The position numbers and the translations under genes are program-made. A model generated the notes under the pieces. That model was not told where the DNA came from. It ran no database searches and saw nothing but the letters and a program-made list of their open reading frames with translations. A stretch of 64,000 nt of DNA. It comes from Theocolax elegans (taxonomy: Eukaryota; Arthropoda; Insecta; Hymenoptera; Cerocephalidae). This document shows, one piece after another, positions 1-10,060 of this stretch. How positions within the stretch are numbered: the first letter of the stretch is position 1; every line of letters begins with the position of its first letter. The stretch is taken from NCBI GenBank assembly GCA_026168455.1, contig CM047425.1, positions 89,097,580-89,161,579 of the forward strand. The letters are read 5' to 3'.

Positions 1-1454
1 AAGAAAGCATTTGGGAGCGCTCTTGCAATTCTTAAGGTTGTGTCCAGGCTCGCCGCACTTGTAGCACGACGAGGACCTGTCCACTCCCTTACAATTCCGT
101 TTCGTGTGGCCGAAGTCTAGGCACCGATAGCACCTCTCGACCAAGACTCTATCCCGAACGCGACAGCTTACGAAGCCGACGCAGAGATGCCGCATCGACT
201 TCAGCTTGTCAGCGCTCTCGTGATCCAGCTTCACGATGGCTGTCTTCTGTTGACTGCGGTTTAGGCCCAAAAGCGTCACCTCTCGGCCCTCAGGCGAAGA
301 AGTAAGCACTTTATTTAGGGCTGCCACCACTTCGTCCCTCGTTGTGAGAGCGTCCAGGTCTCTGATCTCAAGGGTAACCCTTCGATCTCGGACTCGAACT
401 TCTCCCATTCCTTGGGTAGCAGTACGCACTTTCTCCGCGAATACTGCCGCATCGGTTTTTTTGCCTAGCCGAAGCAGGACGTCCCCCCGCCCTGTGGGCC
501 GCACACTTAGAACCTGCGCGCCACTGTCGTCCGGATTCACTTCCTTTCGGAGCTTCCCCAGAATTTCAGCAAACGTTCGGTTCCTCGCGATTGTGACCAC
601 CAGGGTGGATACCGGCGCCTTCTGGCGCTTTCTCCTGTCAAGAGGCGCCTGTCCCGACTTAACCGTCGGCTTCTTCTTTTCCACCACAGGCTTGGACTTG
701 GATTGCTCCTTGTCCTTACCAGGTAGTGGCACCTCCTTGCGAGGTTTCTTCTTCTTACGGGTTTTAGAGGCCTCGGGTGGGCTTTGAGGGCCCTCCCTAC
801 TCCTCTTTTGAGCCTGTATCTTGGCTGTAGCCGCGATGGACGGCTTTAGCAATGATGCCTCTTCTCTTAGGCCGCCGACGATTCTTGTGGCCAACTCGAT
901 AATCCTCGATTTGGCACTTGTAATCATCGACTGCTAAAGACATCTTCTTCGTTTTCCCCGTAGAGCTCTTGTACAAGAGCGTCTACGGTTTTCAACCCTG
1001 TTTTGACAACCATGGAAATGTTCGGCTGCTTTGCACAAGCTGCCAACATTGCCTGAAGTTCTTTTTTCAGATGGTCGTAAGTGGAGTCGATCTCCTCCTG
1101 CGCCTTCTCCACCTTCTCGTATTCCTTACGGAACACTTCTATCTCCTCTTGAGATTCTCTGCTATAGGCGGAGATGCCGCTGATGGCGCTACCAATGCCG
1201 GTAACGCTGCCGCTTCGTAACCTGCTTGCAGAAGGAAGACTCAGCATCTGGGATAGCGGCTGCTGTTGGGGGTTTTCTTTCGAGGACCCCGCCTCTGACG
1301 TGATGTTAGAACTAAGCGGTTTGTGGCCTCCCCCAAAATCCATGAGGCCAGCGCCGGCCACCGGGGCTTTCACCCGATCGGAACCGACGACGGGATTCAC
1401 TCCTAGTTTGGAGTTGCCCGCTTGGGGTAGTATGTTTTCATCTCGCTTGATCAT
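1..1454 (-). pseudogene. R1-clade non-LTR retrotransposon ORF1 (gag-like), frameshifted, runs off left edge
   Basis: Read on the minus strand, an ORF starts at 1454 (MIKRDENILPQAG...). It has a Gly/Ser-rich N-terminal region, then a coiled-coil stretch rich in E/K (about residues 95-140), a Lys/Arg-rich basic region, a globular region and CCHC zinc knuckles at the window edge: CYRCLDFGHTKRNC and CYKCGEPGHNLKNC, with a third knuckle starting (KCFL) and cut at base 1. Knuckles of this CX2CX4HX4C spacing after a basic region are typical of R1-clade ORF1 proteins, which bind element RNA. Compared with the second copy at 3930-4757, there is one extra C in 956-959 and one extra G at 838-839. These break the frame, so only 176 residues are open from the start. 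Downstream of 836 the frame is open to the edge. The reverse transcriptase (ORF2) would lie left of the window. Confident as R1-like; the exact family is not assigned. Confidence 0.85.
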
Positions 1455-1590
1455 ACTTCTGGTTGTACTGTTTGGTCCACGGAGATTATTTTATTTCACC
1501 TCTACCCTTCACGCTAGAGTGACGAGCATTCCCCCATCCGCCACCCGGGGGACGCGCCGCATACGGGGACAGGACACCCCGCGCGGATAA
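1455..1590 (-). promoter_or_regulatory. 5' UTR / presumed internal promoter of the R1-like element, copy 1
   Basis: This GC-rich stretch of about 135 bases lies directly upstream of the ORF1 start (minus strand) and changes abruptly to AT-rich DNA near 1588-1600. The composition step is taken as the 5' end of the element. Non-LTR elements usually carry an internal promoter here; no specific motif was identified. Confidence 0.5.
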
Positions 1591-1885
1591 TTCAAAAGTT
1601 AAAAGTGACGTTTAGCGACATATTAAATTTTGATTCTTTAGTGTCAAAAAAAAGCTATATTTGATACTTGTCTTAGTCCATTAAACACTATTGGTTACCT
1701 AATTTTAATAAAAAGGAATTAATTCTTTTAATTAAAGACATGTGTAAAAATGAAATATACACACATTTGATAACAATATAATTAATGATTATACCAGTTC
1801 TGCTAGACATTATTTGTCTGTAACAAAAAAAAATCTGATTGATAGAAAGAAAATATTAAAAATAGTATTGTAAATTTCTGGAATA

Positions 1886-2085
1886 GACAAACTTGCACCG
1901 ACAACTCTACTGTTTCTTTAATTTATATCCGTTTGTAAAAACCGTATATCTCAAATACAACACAAACTTATGCTCCTCGGTAGCGCATGTGAAAGGCTAT
2001 TCTCGATAGGAGGCTTTATTTTGTCACCGTATAGATGTCGAATGACTGATGTTTATTAAACTAAAATGTAGTAAAAATTATCGAT
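1886..2085 (+). pseudogene. hAT transposase C-terminal (dimerisation) remnant, copy 1
   Basis: Three plus-strand pieces read as the hAT C-terminal dimerisation region once frame shifts are allowed: LYPFVKTVYLKYNTNLCSSVA, then ACERLFSIGGFILSPYRCRM, then FIKLKCSKNYR before a stop. The order (YP...KYN...SS.A.ERLFS.GG.I...R....FIKL) is the hallmark hAT pattern. At least two frameshifts separate the pieces, and I found no N-terminal BED finger or DDE core nearby. It is an old dead fragment lying next to, and on the opposite strand from, the R1-like element. Confidence 0.7.
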
Positions 2086-2953
2086 AAAAATCTTAATAAT
2101 TGTAAAAATTATTTAATTATAATTCTATAAAACTTAGATAATCAATATATTTTATTTTGGCTATGAAATTTAAAATATTATTAAACATGAAAATTACAAT
2201 TATATAAAATTTAATTGTATTCAAAATTGCTACTCGGTATCTGAAAAGAATACTCGATCGAATACTTTTTATTTAGCGTTATTTGGTATTTATATACCAT
2301 ATATTCTGTTGTTATGCAAGTCGATTTGTTTTTTAAATGATTAAACTCAAATTATGAAAAAGTATTAAAAAATGCGTGGTTGGCGACTACTTACTTAACA
2401 ACCCTGATTAAAATACTTGTGTATTTAACGGAATTTTGACTACATGTATGAATCAACAAAAGTTGTCGAAGAATGTGCAATATGTCAATTAGAAATTATA
2501 TGCTTTTATAGAAAATAATAACATTTACATATATTCTTTGTATAAAAGCACATACACATTAGGATACACTTAGTAAGAGACAGAATAAAAATTCATTTCG
2601 AGATTTTCATTCATCTATCATCTTTGTTACTCTTAATAAAGAGGTTTATATGTTAATGCTTATCGTTTAATTTTTGCGACATGAAAATTGTGCATATATT
2701 AAATGATTTTGAAGTTCTTTAACCGGCAGTGCGTTCTTTAGGATACATATAAAATATAATTTTAAAGCCATTTTTTGCTAATATAACATGTTGATTGTTC
2801 TTGTTCTTATGTGTATCAAATTAAACAAGCAAGTATGTACTATGTTAACTATTAAAATTACTTCAGTATCCATTGGGTTTTATATTTTTTAAATTACAGC
2901 ACATGTTATATTTTTTACATCGTAAAAATTATTTGTTAATTTAAATTACTGTT

Positions 2954-3176
2954 TTAATTTATAGCGTGATTTCGTAGTTTCTCTATTTCTTGTGGTAATG
3001 CTCCTCCAATATAATAGACTGACTTATAGTCACCGTCAGGTAATAAATCCCGATACTGGACTTTTAATCTATATTTATTGAAGTACATTAGTTAAAATCC
3101 ATGTTTACAAAACACGAGGAACGGTGTATAATCCCCAAAGATACCGGTCCAAAGAGCCATCAAAATGTCCGATCAT
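2954..3176 (-). other. Possible short spliced coding fragment, unrecognised (copy 1)
   Basis: On the minus strand an open frame from 3176 (MIGHFDGSLDRYLWGLY...) runs to a GT at 3108-3107. A 40-base putative intron with an AG at 3070-3069 joins it in frame to VQYRDLLPDGDYKSV...KLRNHAIN and a stop at 2954 (60 residues in all). The composition is protein-like, but I do not recognise the family, the intron is unusually short, and the first exon is also open upstream of the ATG. It could be an exonised remnant or chance. The second copy lies at 6264-6486 with a Leu-to-Ile change. Confidence 0.15.
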
Positions 3177-3929
3177 GTAAGTAAAACATCGAAAATGTCT
3201 ATACGAGCAAATAAAGCATAAATCAGGATAGCTATTCGCAAAAGTCTGGCACGCAAATAAAGGTAATCCCGTGCTCGCAGGTTTGAGAAATCGTCAATTC
3301 ATGTTGGGCTTGGTCCTATTTGTCGTTGGCCGATCATCGAATTATTTATGTACCAATCTTTCATCACTTATTCTTCATTCAGTGGCTCTTTATCGACGAA
3401 ATACAAACATTGTTTGCTTATTAGAATTTGTTAGATACGAACGGTTAGAAGTATCTAGGACAAAAATAATTCGTTTCTTATATATATCCTTCTACTTTTT
3501 GAATTCGATTATATTGCGACCCTTGTCTTTTTTATGTATAATATAATAATTTTATATATGCAAGCGTAATATTTTATATTAAAAATTATCAATTAAATAT
3601 ACAATCAGTATATTAGGTAAAAATTGGCCAAAAATTTAAATATACTTTTGTGATTTACTTTACGTAATCAAATAATATCTCGTAAAATTGTTTTTAATTT
3701 AGATTTCAAAGAAAAAAATGTATACATATCTGCCAGTAAACAAAATTTAAAAATGTTTGAAAACAAAATTTATCATCTATTTTCAAGTTTGAATTTTATT
3801 TTTTATTTTTCGTCTTCGCGAATATATTAATACTGACACAGCATAAAAACATTAATAAAATGCGTGCCATTAAATGTATATAATGTACAATTAGTCAAGC
3901 AAGTTATAACACATCGTTTAAAACTTATT

Positions 3930-4757
3930 TCATAACATCCTGTCAAGAGGCGCCTGTCCCGACTTAACCGTCGGCTTCTTCTTTTCCACCACAGGCTTGG
4001 ACTTGGATTGCTCCTTGTCCTTACCAGGTAGTGGCACCTCCTTGCGAGGTTTCTTCTTCTTACGGGTTTTAGAGGCCTCGGGTGGGCTTTGAGGGCCCTC
4101 CCTACTCCTCTTTTGAGCCTGTATCTTGGCTGTAGCCGCGATGACGGCTTTAGCAATGATGCCTCTTCTCTTAGGCCGCCGACGATTCTTGTGGCCAACT
4201 CGATAATCCTCGATTTGGCACTTGTAATCATCGACTGCTAAAGACATCTTCTTCGTTTTCCCGTAGAGCTCTTGTACAAGAGCGTCTACGGTTTTCAACC
4301 CTGTTTTGACAACCATGGAAATGTTCGGCTGCTTTGCACAAGCTGCCAACATTGCCTGAAGTTCTTTTTTCAGATGGTCGTAAGTGGAGTCGATCTCCTC
4401 CTGCGCCTTCTCCACCTTCTCGTATTCCTTACGGAACACTTCTATCTCCTCTTGAGATTCTCTGCTATAGGCGGAGATGCCGCTGATGGCGCTACCAATG
4501 CCGGTAACGCTGCCGCTTCGTAACCTGCTTGCAGAAGGAAGACTCAGCATCTGGGATAGCGGCTGCTGTTGGGGGTTTTCTTTCGAGGACCCCGCCTCTG
4601 ACGTGATGTTAGAACTAAGCGGTTTGTGGCCTCCCCCAAAATCCATGAGGCCAGCGCCGGCCACCGGGGCTTTCACCCGATCGGAACCGACGACGGGATT
4701 CACTCCTAGTTTGGAGTTGCCCGCTTGGGGTAGTATGTTTTCATCTCGCTTGATCAT
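3930..4757 (-). pseudogene. Truncated R1-like ORF1, copy 2, in frame but cut by the duplication junction
   Basis: The 275-residue ORF has the same N-terminus as copy 1 (MIKRDENIL...), the same E/K-rich coiled coil and the same Lys/Arg-rich basic segment. Unlike copy 1 it has no frameshift in this part. The frame reaches ...QAPLDR at the duplication junction (3938) and then adds only Met-Leu and a stop taken from unrelated AT-rich DNA. The globular region, the zinc knuckles and all of ORF2 are therefore missing, so this copy cannot make a complete RNA-binding ORF1 protein. Overlapping plus-strand reading frames here are shadows of the GC-rich sequence. Confidence 0.85.
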
Positions 4758-4893
4758 ACTTCTGGTTGTACTGTTTGGTCCACGGAGATTATTTTATTTC
4801 ACCTCTACCCTTCACGCTAGAGTGACGAGCATTCCCCCATCCGCCACCCGGGGGACGCGCCGCATACGGGGACAGGACACCCCGCGCGGATAA
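4758..4893 (-). promoter_or_regulatory. 5' UTR / presumed promoter of R1-like element, copy 2
   Basis: Duplicate of 1455-1590, apparently unchanged. It ends at the same GC-to-AT composition step. Confidence 0.45.
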
Positions 4894-5189
4894 TTCAAAA
4901 GTTAAAAGTGACGTTTAGCGACATATTAAATTTTGATTCTTTAGTGTCAAAAAAAGCTATATTTGATACTTGTCTTAGTCCATTAAACACTATTGGTTAC
5001 CTAATTTTAATAAAAAGGAATTAATTCTTTTAATTAAAGACATGTGTAAAAATGAAATATACACACATTTGATAACAATATAATTAATGATTATACCAGT
5101 TCTGCTAGACATTATTTGTCTGTAACAAAAAAAAATCTGATTGATAGAAAGAAAATATTAAAAATAGTATTGTAAATTTCTGGAATAGA

Positions 5190-5390
5190 CAAACTTGCAC
5201 CGACAACTCTACTGTTTCTTTTAATTTATATCCGTTTGTAAAAACCGTATATCTCAAATACAACACAAACTTATGCTCCTCGGTAGCGCATGTGAAAGGC
5301 TATTCTCGATAGGAGGCTTTATTTTGTCACCGTATAGATGTCGAATGACTGATGTTTATTAAACTAAAATGTAGTAAAAATTATCGATAA
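5190..5390 (+). pseudogene. hAT transposase C-terminal remnant, copy 2
   Basis: Duplicate of the remnant at 1886-2085, carried in the second unit of the tandem duplication. It shows the same ERLFSIGG segment and the same frameshifts. One extra T in the run before the YP codons does not restore a frame. Confidence 0.7.
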
Positions 5391-7252
5391 AAATCTTAAT
5401 AATTGTAAAAATTATTTAATTATAATTCTATAAAACTTAGATAATCAATATATTTTATTTTGGCTATGAAATTTAAAATATTATTAAACATGAAAATTAC
5501 AATTATATAAAATTTAATTGTATTCAAAATTGCTACTCGGTATCTGAAAAGAATACTCGATCGAATACTTTTTTATTTAGCGTTATTTGGTATTTATATA
5601 CCATATATTCTGTTGTTATGCAAGTCGATTTGTTTTTTAAATGATTAAACTCAAATTATGAAAAAGTATTAAAAAATGCGTGGTTGGCGACTACTTACTT
5701 AACAACCCTGATTAAAATACTTGTGTATTTAACGGAATTTTGACTACATGTATGAATCAACAAAAGTTGTCGAAGAATGTGCAATATGTCAATTATAAAT
5801 TATATGCTTTTATAGAAAATAATAACATTTACATATATTCTTTGTATAAAAGCACATACACATTAGGATACACTTAGTAAGAGACAGAATAAAAATTCAT
5901 TTCGAGATTTTCATTTAAACCATCTATCATCTTTGTTACTCTTAAATAAAGAGGTTTATATGTTAATGCTTATCGTTTAATTTTTGCGACATGAAATTGT
6001 GCATATATTAAATGATTTTGAAGTTCTTTAACCGGCAGTGCGTTCTTTAGGATACATATAAAATATAAATTTTAAAGCCATTTTTTGCTAATATAACATG
6101 TTGATTGTTCTTGTTCTTATGTGTATCAAATTAAACAAGCAAGTATGTACTATGTTAACTATTAAAATTACTTCAGTATCCATTGGGTTTTATATTTTTT
6201 AAATTACAGCACATGTTATATTTTTTACATCGTAAAAATTATTTGTTAATTTAAATTACTGTTTTAATTTATAGCGTGATTTCGTATTTTCTCTATTTCT
6301 TGTGGTAATGCTCCTCCAATATAATAGACTGACTTATAGTCACCGTCAGGTAATAAATCCCGATACTGGACTTTTAATCTATATTTATTGAAGTACATTA
6401 GTTAAAATCCATGTTTACAAAACACGAGGAACGGTGTATAATCCCCAAAGATACCGGTCCAAAGAGCCATCAAAATGTCCGATCATGTAAGTAAAACATC
6501 GAAAATGTCTATACGAGCAAATAAAGCATAAATCAGGATAGCTATTCGCAAAAGTCTGGCACGCAAATAAAGGTAATCCCGTGCTCGCAGGTTTGAGAAA
6601 TCGTCAATTCATGTTGGGCTTGGTCCTATTTGTCGTTGGCCGATCATCGAATTATTTTATGTACCAATCTTTCATCACTTATTCTTCATTCAGTGGCTCT
6701 TTATCGACGAAATACAAACATTGTTTGCTTATTAGAATTTGTTAGATACGAACGGTTAGAAGTATCTAGGACAAAAATAATTCGTTTCTTATATATATCC
6801 TTCTACTTTTTGAATTCGATTATATTGCGACCCTTGTCTTTTTTATGTATAATATAATAATTTTATATATGCAAGCGTAATATTTTATATTAAAAATTAT
6901 CAATTAAATATACAATCAGTATATTAGGTAAAAATTGGCCAAAAATTTAAATATACTTTTGTGATTTACTTTACGTAATCAAATAATATCTCGTAAAATT
7001 GTTTTTAATTTAGATTTCAAAGAAAAAAATGTATACATATCTGCCAGTAAACAAAATTTAAAAATGTTTGAAAACAAAATTTATCATCTATTTTCAAGTT
7101 TGAATTTTAATTATTTTTATTTTTCGTCTTCGCGAATATATTAATACTGACACAGCATAAAAACATTAATAAAATGCGTGCCATTAAATGTATATAATGT
7201 ACAATTAGTCAAGCAAGTTATAACACATCGTTTAAAACTTATTTCATAACAT

Positions 7253-8090
7253 AAAGTTTCTTAATTATTTGTTTTGCAGGTAATTATCAGTTAGTAAAAT
7301 TATTTTTAACCGGCATATCGTTCGCAAAATATCTATACGTTGGAACTTGATTAAATCAAACGTTATGCGGTTGTTACTCCTCGAACTAATCATAACAGTA
7401 ACTTTCTATGCCAAAAGTTTACAAGACCAATTTGTAAACGGAATGTGATCTGAAAATAAAAGCATCAGTTTTTTCGAAGAATCGCGTCGAGGTCCGCGGA
7501 CCAAGTTTTGGAGCACTTATAGATACAGAAAATTATCGCGTGCACTCGGTTCTTAAGCCGTGAACGAAGGCCGCGTACGTTCTAAATTCGATCTAAATAT
7601 ACGTAAGCGATCGCGCTTGGTTGCTTCACGTAGCAAGAGGGTAACAAAGATAGAGAGAGAGAGGGATTACACAGCCAAAAAGTTGTACTCGATGCCAGGG
7701 ATGCGAGACATAGCTGGAGAAAATATTACGGTATTAGCAAATTCTGGCTTCCTCATAAATCCTATGGTTTTCTAAACTTTTATTTTTTTTACGCCAATTT
7801 AACATTTTCTAGATATTTCACATAAGCACATGATGAGATAACGACTTATTTAAAAGGCTCTGTTATACCTGCTATTCGTTAAAAAACTGTATTACATAAC
7901 ATAAACTAATTACTGTAAGATTTAATAAACTTGGCGTAGGTTCAATTACTTATCTCTGTACATACTAGAAACTATAAATTATATCTATTGAACTATTGCC
8001 GATGTTTACTTTATTTTATAGTTAAATAAGTTTAAATAAGTCGCTATAATTCTGAAGCTCCAAGAAACGATCAATAATTGGTTTTTAATA
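7253..8090. other. Intergenic, no gene recognised
   Basis: AT-rich DNA with a slightly GC-richer patch at about 7480-7690 that contains a short GA run. A 71-codon plus-strand frame at 7560 is of low complexity and matches nothing I know. I see no other feature. Confidence 0.4.
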
Positions 8091-8471
8091 TTAACGGGGT
8101 ATTGGACCCAAATTACAGGAATCTGCACCTTTCAATCCAAAAATGATGTCTAAATCATTGAATTAAAAATCTGAACAAAATTCATACGGATAGTATATAA
8201 TATAAGGAAGGGCTTGACGTTTTGATTTTTTAAAGAAAAAATCATTTCTCTAATAATAATTGATTAAACAATTTTTGATCGTTAAATATAAGTCAAAACA
8301 GGCATAAACTTTCAACCCACACATCTTAATCAAATTATGGATTTATCTGGAAAAATTTAGGTATTTAAAACATGCCTAAGGGTCTGAAGTTCAGGGTTTG
8401 TTTTAAAATTATTCATTTGTTTATAAAAAAAAGTAAAAAATGGCCATTTTCTGAGTCCGACATCCCCTTAA
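8091..8471 (+). mobile_element. TTAA-bounded MITE, copy 1 (381 bp)
   Basis: Begins TTAACGGGGTATTGGACCCA and ends TCTGAGTCCGACATCCCCTTAA. Read inward on opposite strands, the ends match imperfectly (TTAA, GGGG, GGAC, CC/TC), so they form short terminal inverted repeats. TTAA stands at both extremities, as expected of piggyBac-type insertion, though the inner bases are not the classic CCC start. There is no coding capacity. Further copies at 29558-29762, 44632-45022 and 63390-63741 share the ends and internal blocks (catacggatag, gcttgacgtttt, aaacatgcctaaggg). Confidence 0.75.
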
Positions 8472-9035
8472 AAAGATTACAATTATTAGTTATAATTACA
8501 ATTATATATGTTAGTAACTTTAAATATTTTCAGTTTCTATTTAGGAAGTAGTCTGTATATTTATACTTCACATAAATTATGATACATAATTTTTATTATA
8601 AAAAGCAGTGCAACTATCAGTAGAATCTATCGCAGAGGCAATAATACATTTATTTCGATTATTTATTATAAATAAATTTACTGTATTTCATTAAAATGAT
8701 ATAAAACTAATTAAATTTAACTAAATTATATTTATATTAGTAATAGTTTGATTTTAATAGAACATATAATTTTAAAACATGTATTAACATTAATGCCAAA
8801 ATCTAATTAAATTATATTTCTTTAGTTTAGTATAACTATAGGTTATGGGTACATTGAAACGAGTGATGAATATTGAGGCTAATCACTTTACAAAGCGTGA
8901 GCAAGTAATTTACTTTTGAGCATTTTAAAACTCTTGGAATATCGCCCAATTTTGTATTGAATATATCTCAAAAGAGAAGACATTTTGAGTCTGTCTTTAA
9001 GGTAATTTTCACCACCTAATTAAGAAAGAACAGCA

Positions 9036-9300
9036 ACTAGGGATGTGATACCCAAATTGTAGAGACCTACCTAGAATATCCCAAAAATTTTAGAACCTAA
9101 TTGTAAGAAAAATCTGAAAAAAATCGATAGTTTTCAAAACAAATAGAATACCGAGACATAATTATTTATACTAAATAATTAATTATATAATTACGAATAA
9201 TTAATTAATAATTAATTGTTTATTAAATCATCATTTTTTGGTCGGTAACATATACCTATAAAGCAATATAAAATAAAAATCTCAATGATTTATCAATTAA
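9036..9300 (+). repeat. Diverged, truncated relative of the TTAA MITE family (tentative)
   Basis: Scattered blocks appear in the same order as in the MITE: gggatgtgatacccaaatt, then a segment resembling gatctgcacc, then aatctgaaaaaaat, then ttttggtcggtaa. The right end is not recognisable. It could be a much older copy; the AT-rich composition makes chance similarity possible. Confidence 0.3.
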
Positions 9301-9639
9301 AAATATGATAAAATATTTACAAAATATCTTCAAAGGAAACCCAACATCGTTACAAAACGTTTTTTTCGATAAATTAAATTCCTCGTATAATAAAATATAA
9401 ATCATTTTTCTGTTTTTGAGGTTTACATCTCGTTAAATATCATTGTCCTTTATCTGCACATTTATGTGAAAACATATTTTCCAAATTTTAAAAGCAAAAA
9501 GTGTAAAAGGTTGTGTAATTTTACGTTCGTACTCGTGTAATTAATAATTCCGATTAATGTAAAATATTAGATTTAAATTACACTGTGCGTACGATTGCAC
9601 TTTACATTTTGTAGATGTATTTATAAATTCTTTTGTGGA

Positions 9640-10060
9640 ATTAATTTAAGAGAATGTATTTAACCAACGTTGGAACAGATGAGGTTGCAAAACGAGCTGA
9701 TCAATTCTGGTGTGAAAACGAGGCCGAATTAAGCCGAACAATTTTCGGCATAGGAAACCACATAGATCTCGGGTGACACGTATGAAAGTACCCGCGCAAA
9801 ACGAAAGCAAGCGCACTTGCGTTTCATGAGTCACTCGCCACGCGTCTCGAAAACGTCTGCCGGTATGCCGCTAAATTTGGTTACACCGGGCTTGGGATTG
9901 TGTTACGCGCGTGGGATATTCTAATATTTTGGGTGGCAGCACACTGAACAACTAGGCCAGCTGCCTCTCCCTCTTTTGCTTTCTTGCTTTCTCACTCCCC
10001 GTCATTTCTCTATTCCCCTCGAAGAGAGAGGCCAAAAAGACACCTGGACGGTGATTGATG
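9640..10060. other. GC-richer noncoding island with E-boxes
   Basis: This stretch stands out from the AT-rich surroundings. It holds CAGCTG (near 9959) and CACCTG (near 10041) E-boxes and a pyrimidine-rich tract around 9965-10015. There is no long reading frame. Islands like this in insect genomes are often promoters or enhancers, but no target is evident. The nearest gene is Mp20, whose 3' end lies 8.4 kb to the right. Confidence 0.3.

Larger units (their letters stand above)
633..3937. repeat. Tandem duplication, unit 1 (3.3 kb)
   Basis: Bases 633 onward (tcctgtcaagagg) recur at 3938 onward, and similarity continues to the end of the unit (cataacat at 3931-3938 and at 7245-7252). The unit contains the first ~820 bases of the R1-like ORF1, its 5' UTR, a hAT transposase remnant and AT-rich flank. 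I see about 13 differences over 3.3 kb, most of them one-base changes in homopolymer length. The left boundary cuts through an otherwise continuous ORF1. The junction at 3938 shares only one base of microhomology and has no target-site duplication. Confidence 0.93.
3938..7252. repeat. Tandem duplication, unit 2 (3.3 kb)
   Basis: Second, head-to-tail copy of unit 633-3937. The coordinate offset is 3305 at the left end and 3314 at the right end, so copy 2 is 9 bases longer overall. Differences seen include ccc for cccc in the ORF1 frame, loss of one G near 4140, caattata for caattaga, a short insertion in tttcatttaaacc, and several homopolymer changes. After 7252 the sequence continues into unrelated AT-rich DNA. 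Confidence 0.93.

Noticed and set aside
344..787. 147-codon plus-strand frame
   Set aside because: Antisense to the R1-like ORF1 that continues to the zinc knuckles; low-complexity composition.
969..1590. Plus-strand frames of 83 and 138 codons opposite ORF1 (again at 4272-4893)
   Set aside because: They are antisense shadows of the GC-rich gag-like ORF and its 5' UTR, with no family features.
3271..3546. 91-codon plus-strand frame (LAGLRNRQFMLGLVL...), repeated in shortened form at 6630
   Set aside because: The hydrophobic AT-rich frame is not preserved between the two copies (one-base change breaks its start), and no family is recognised.
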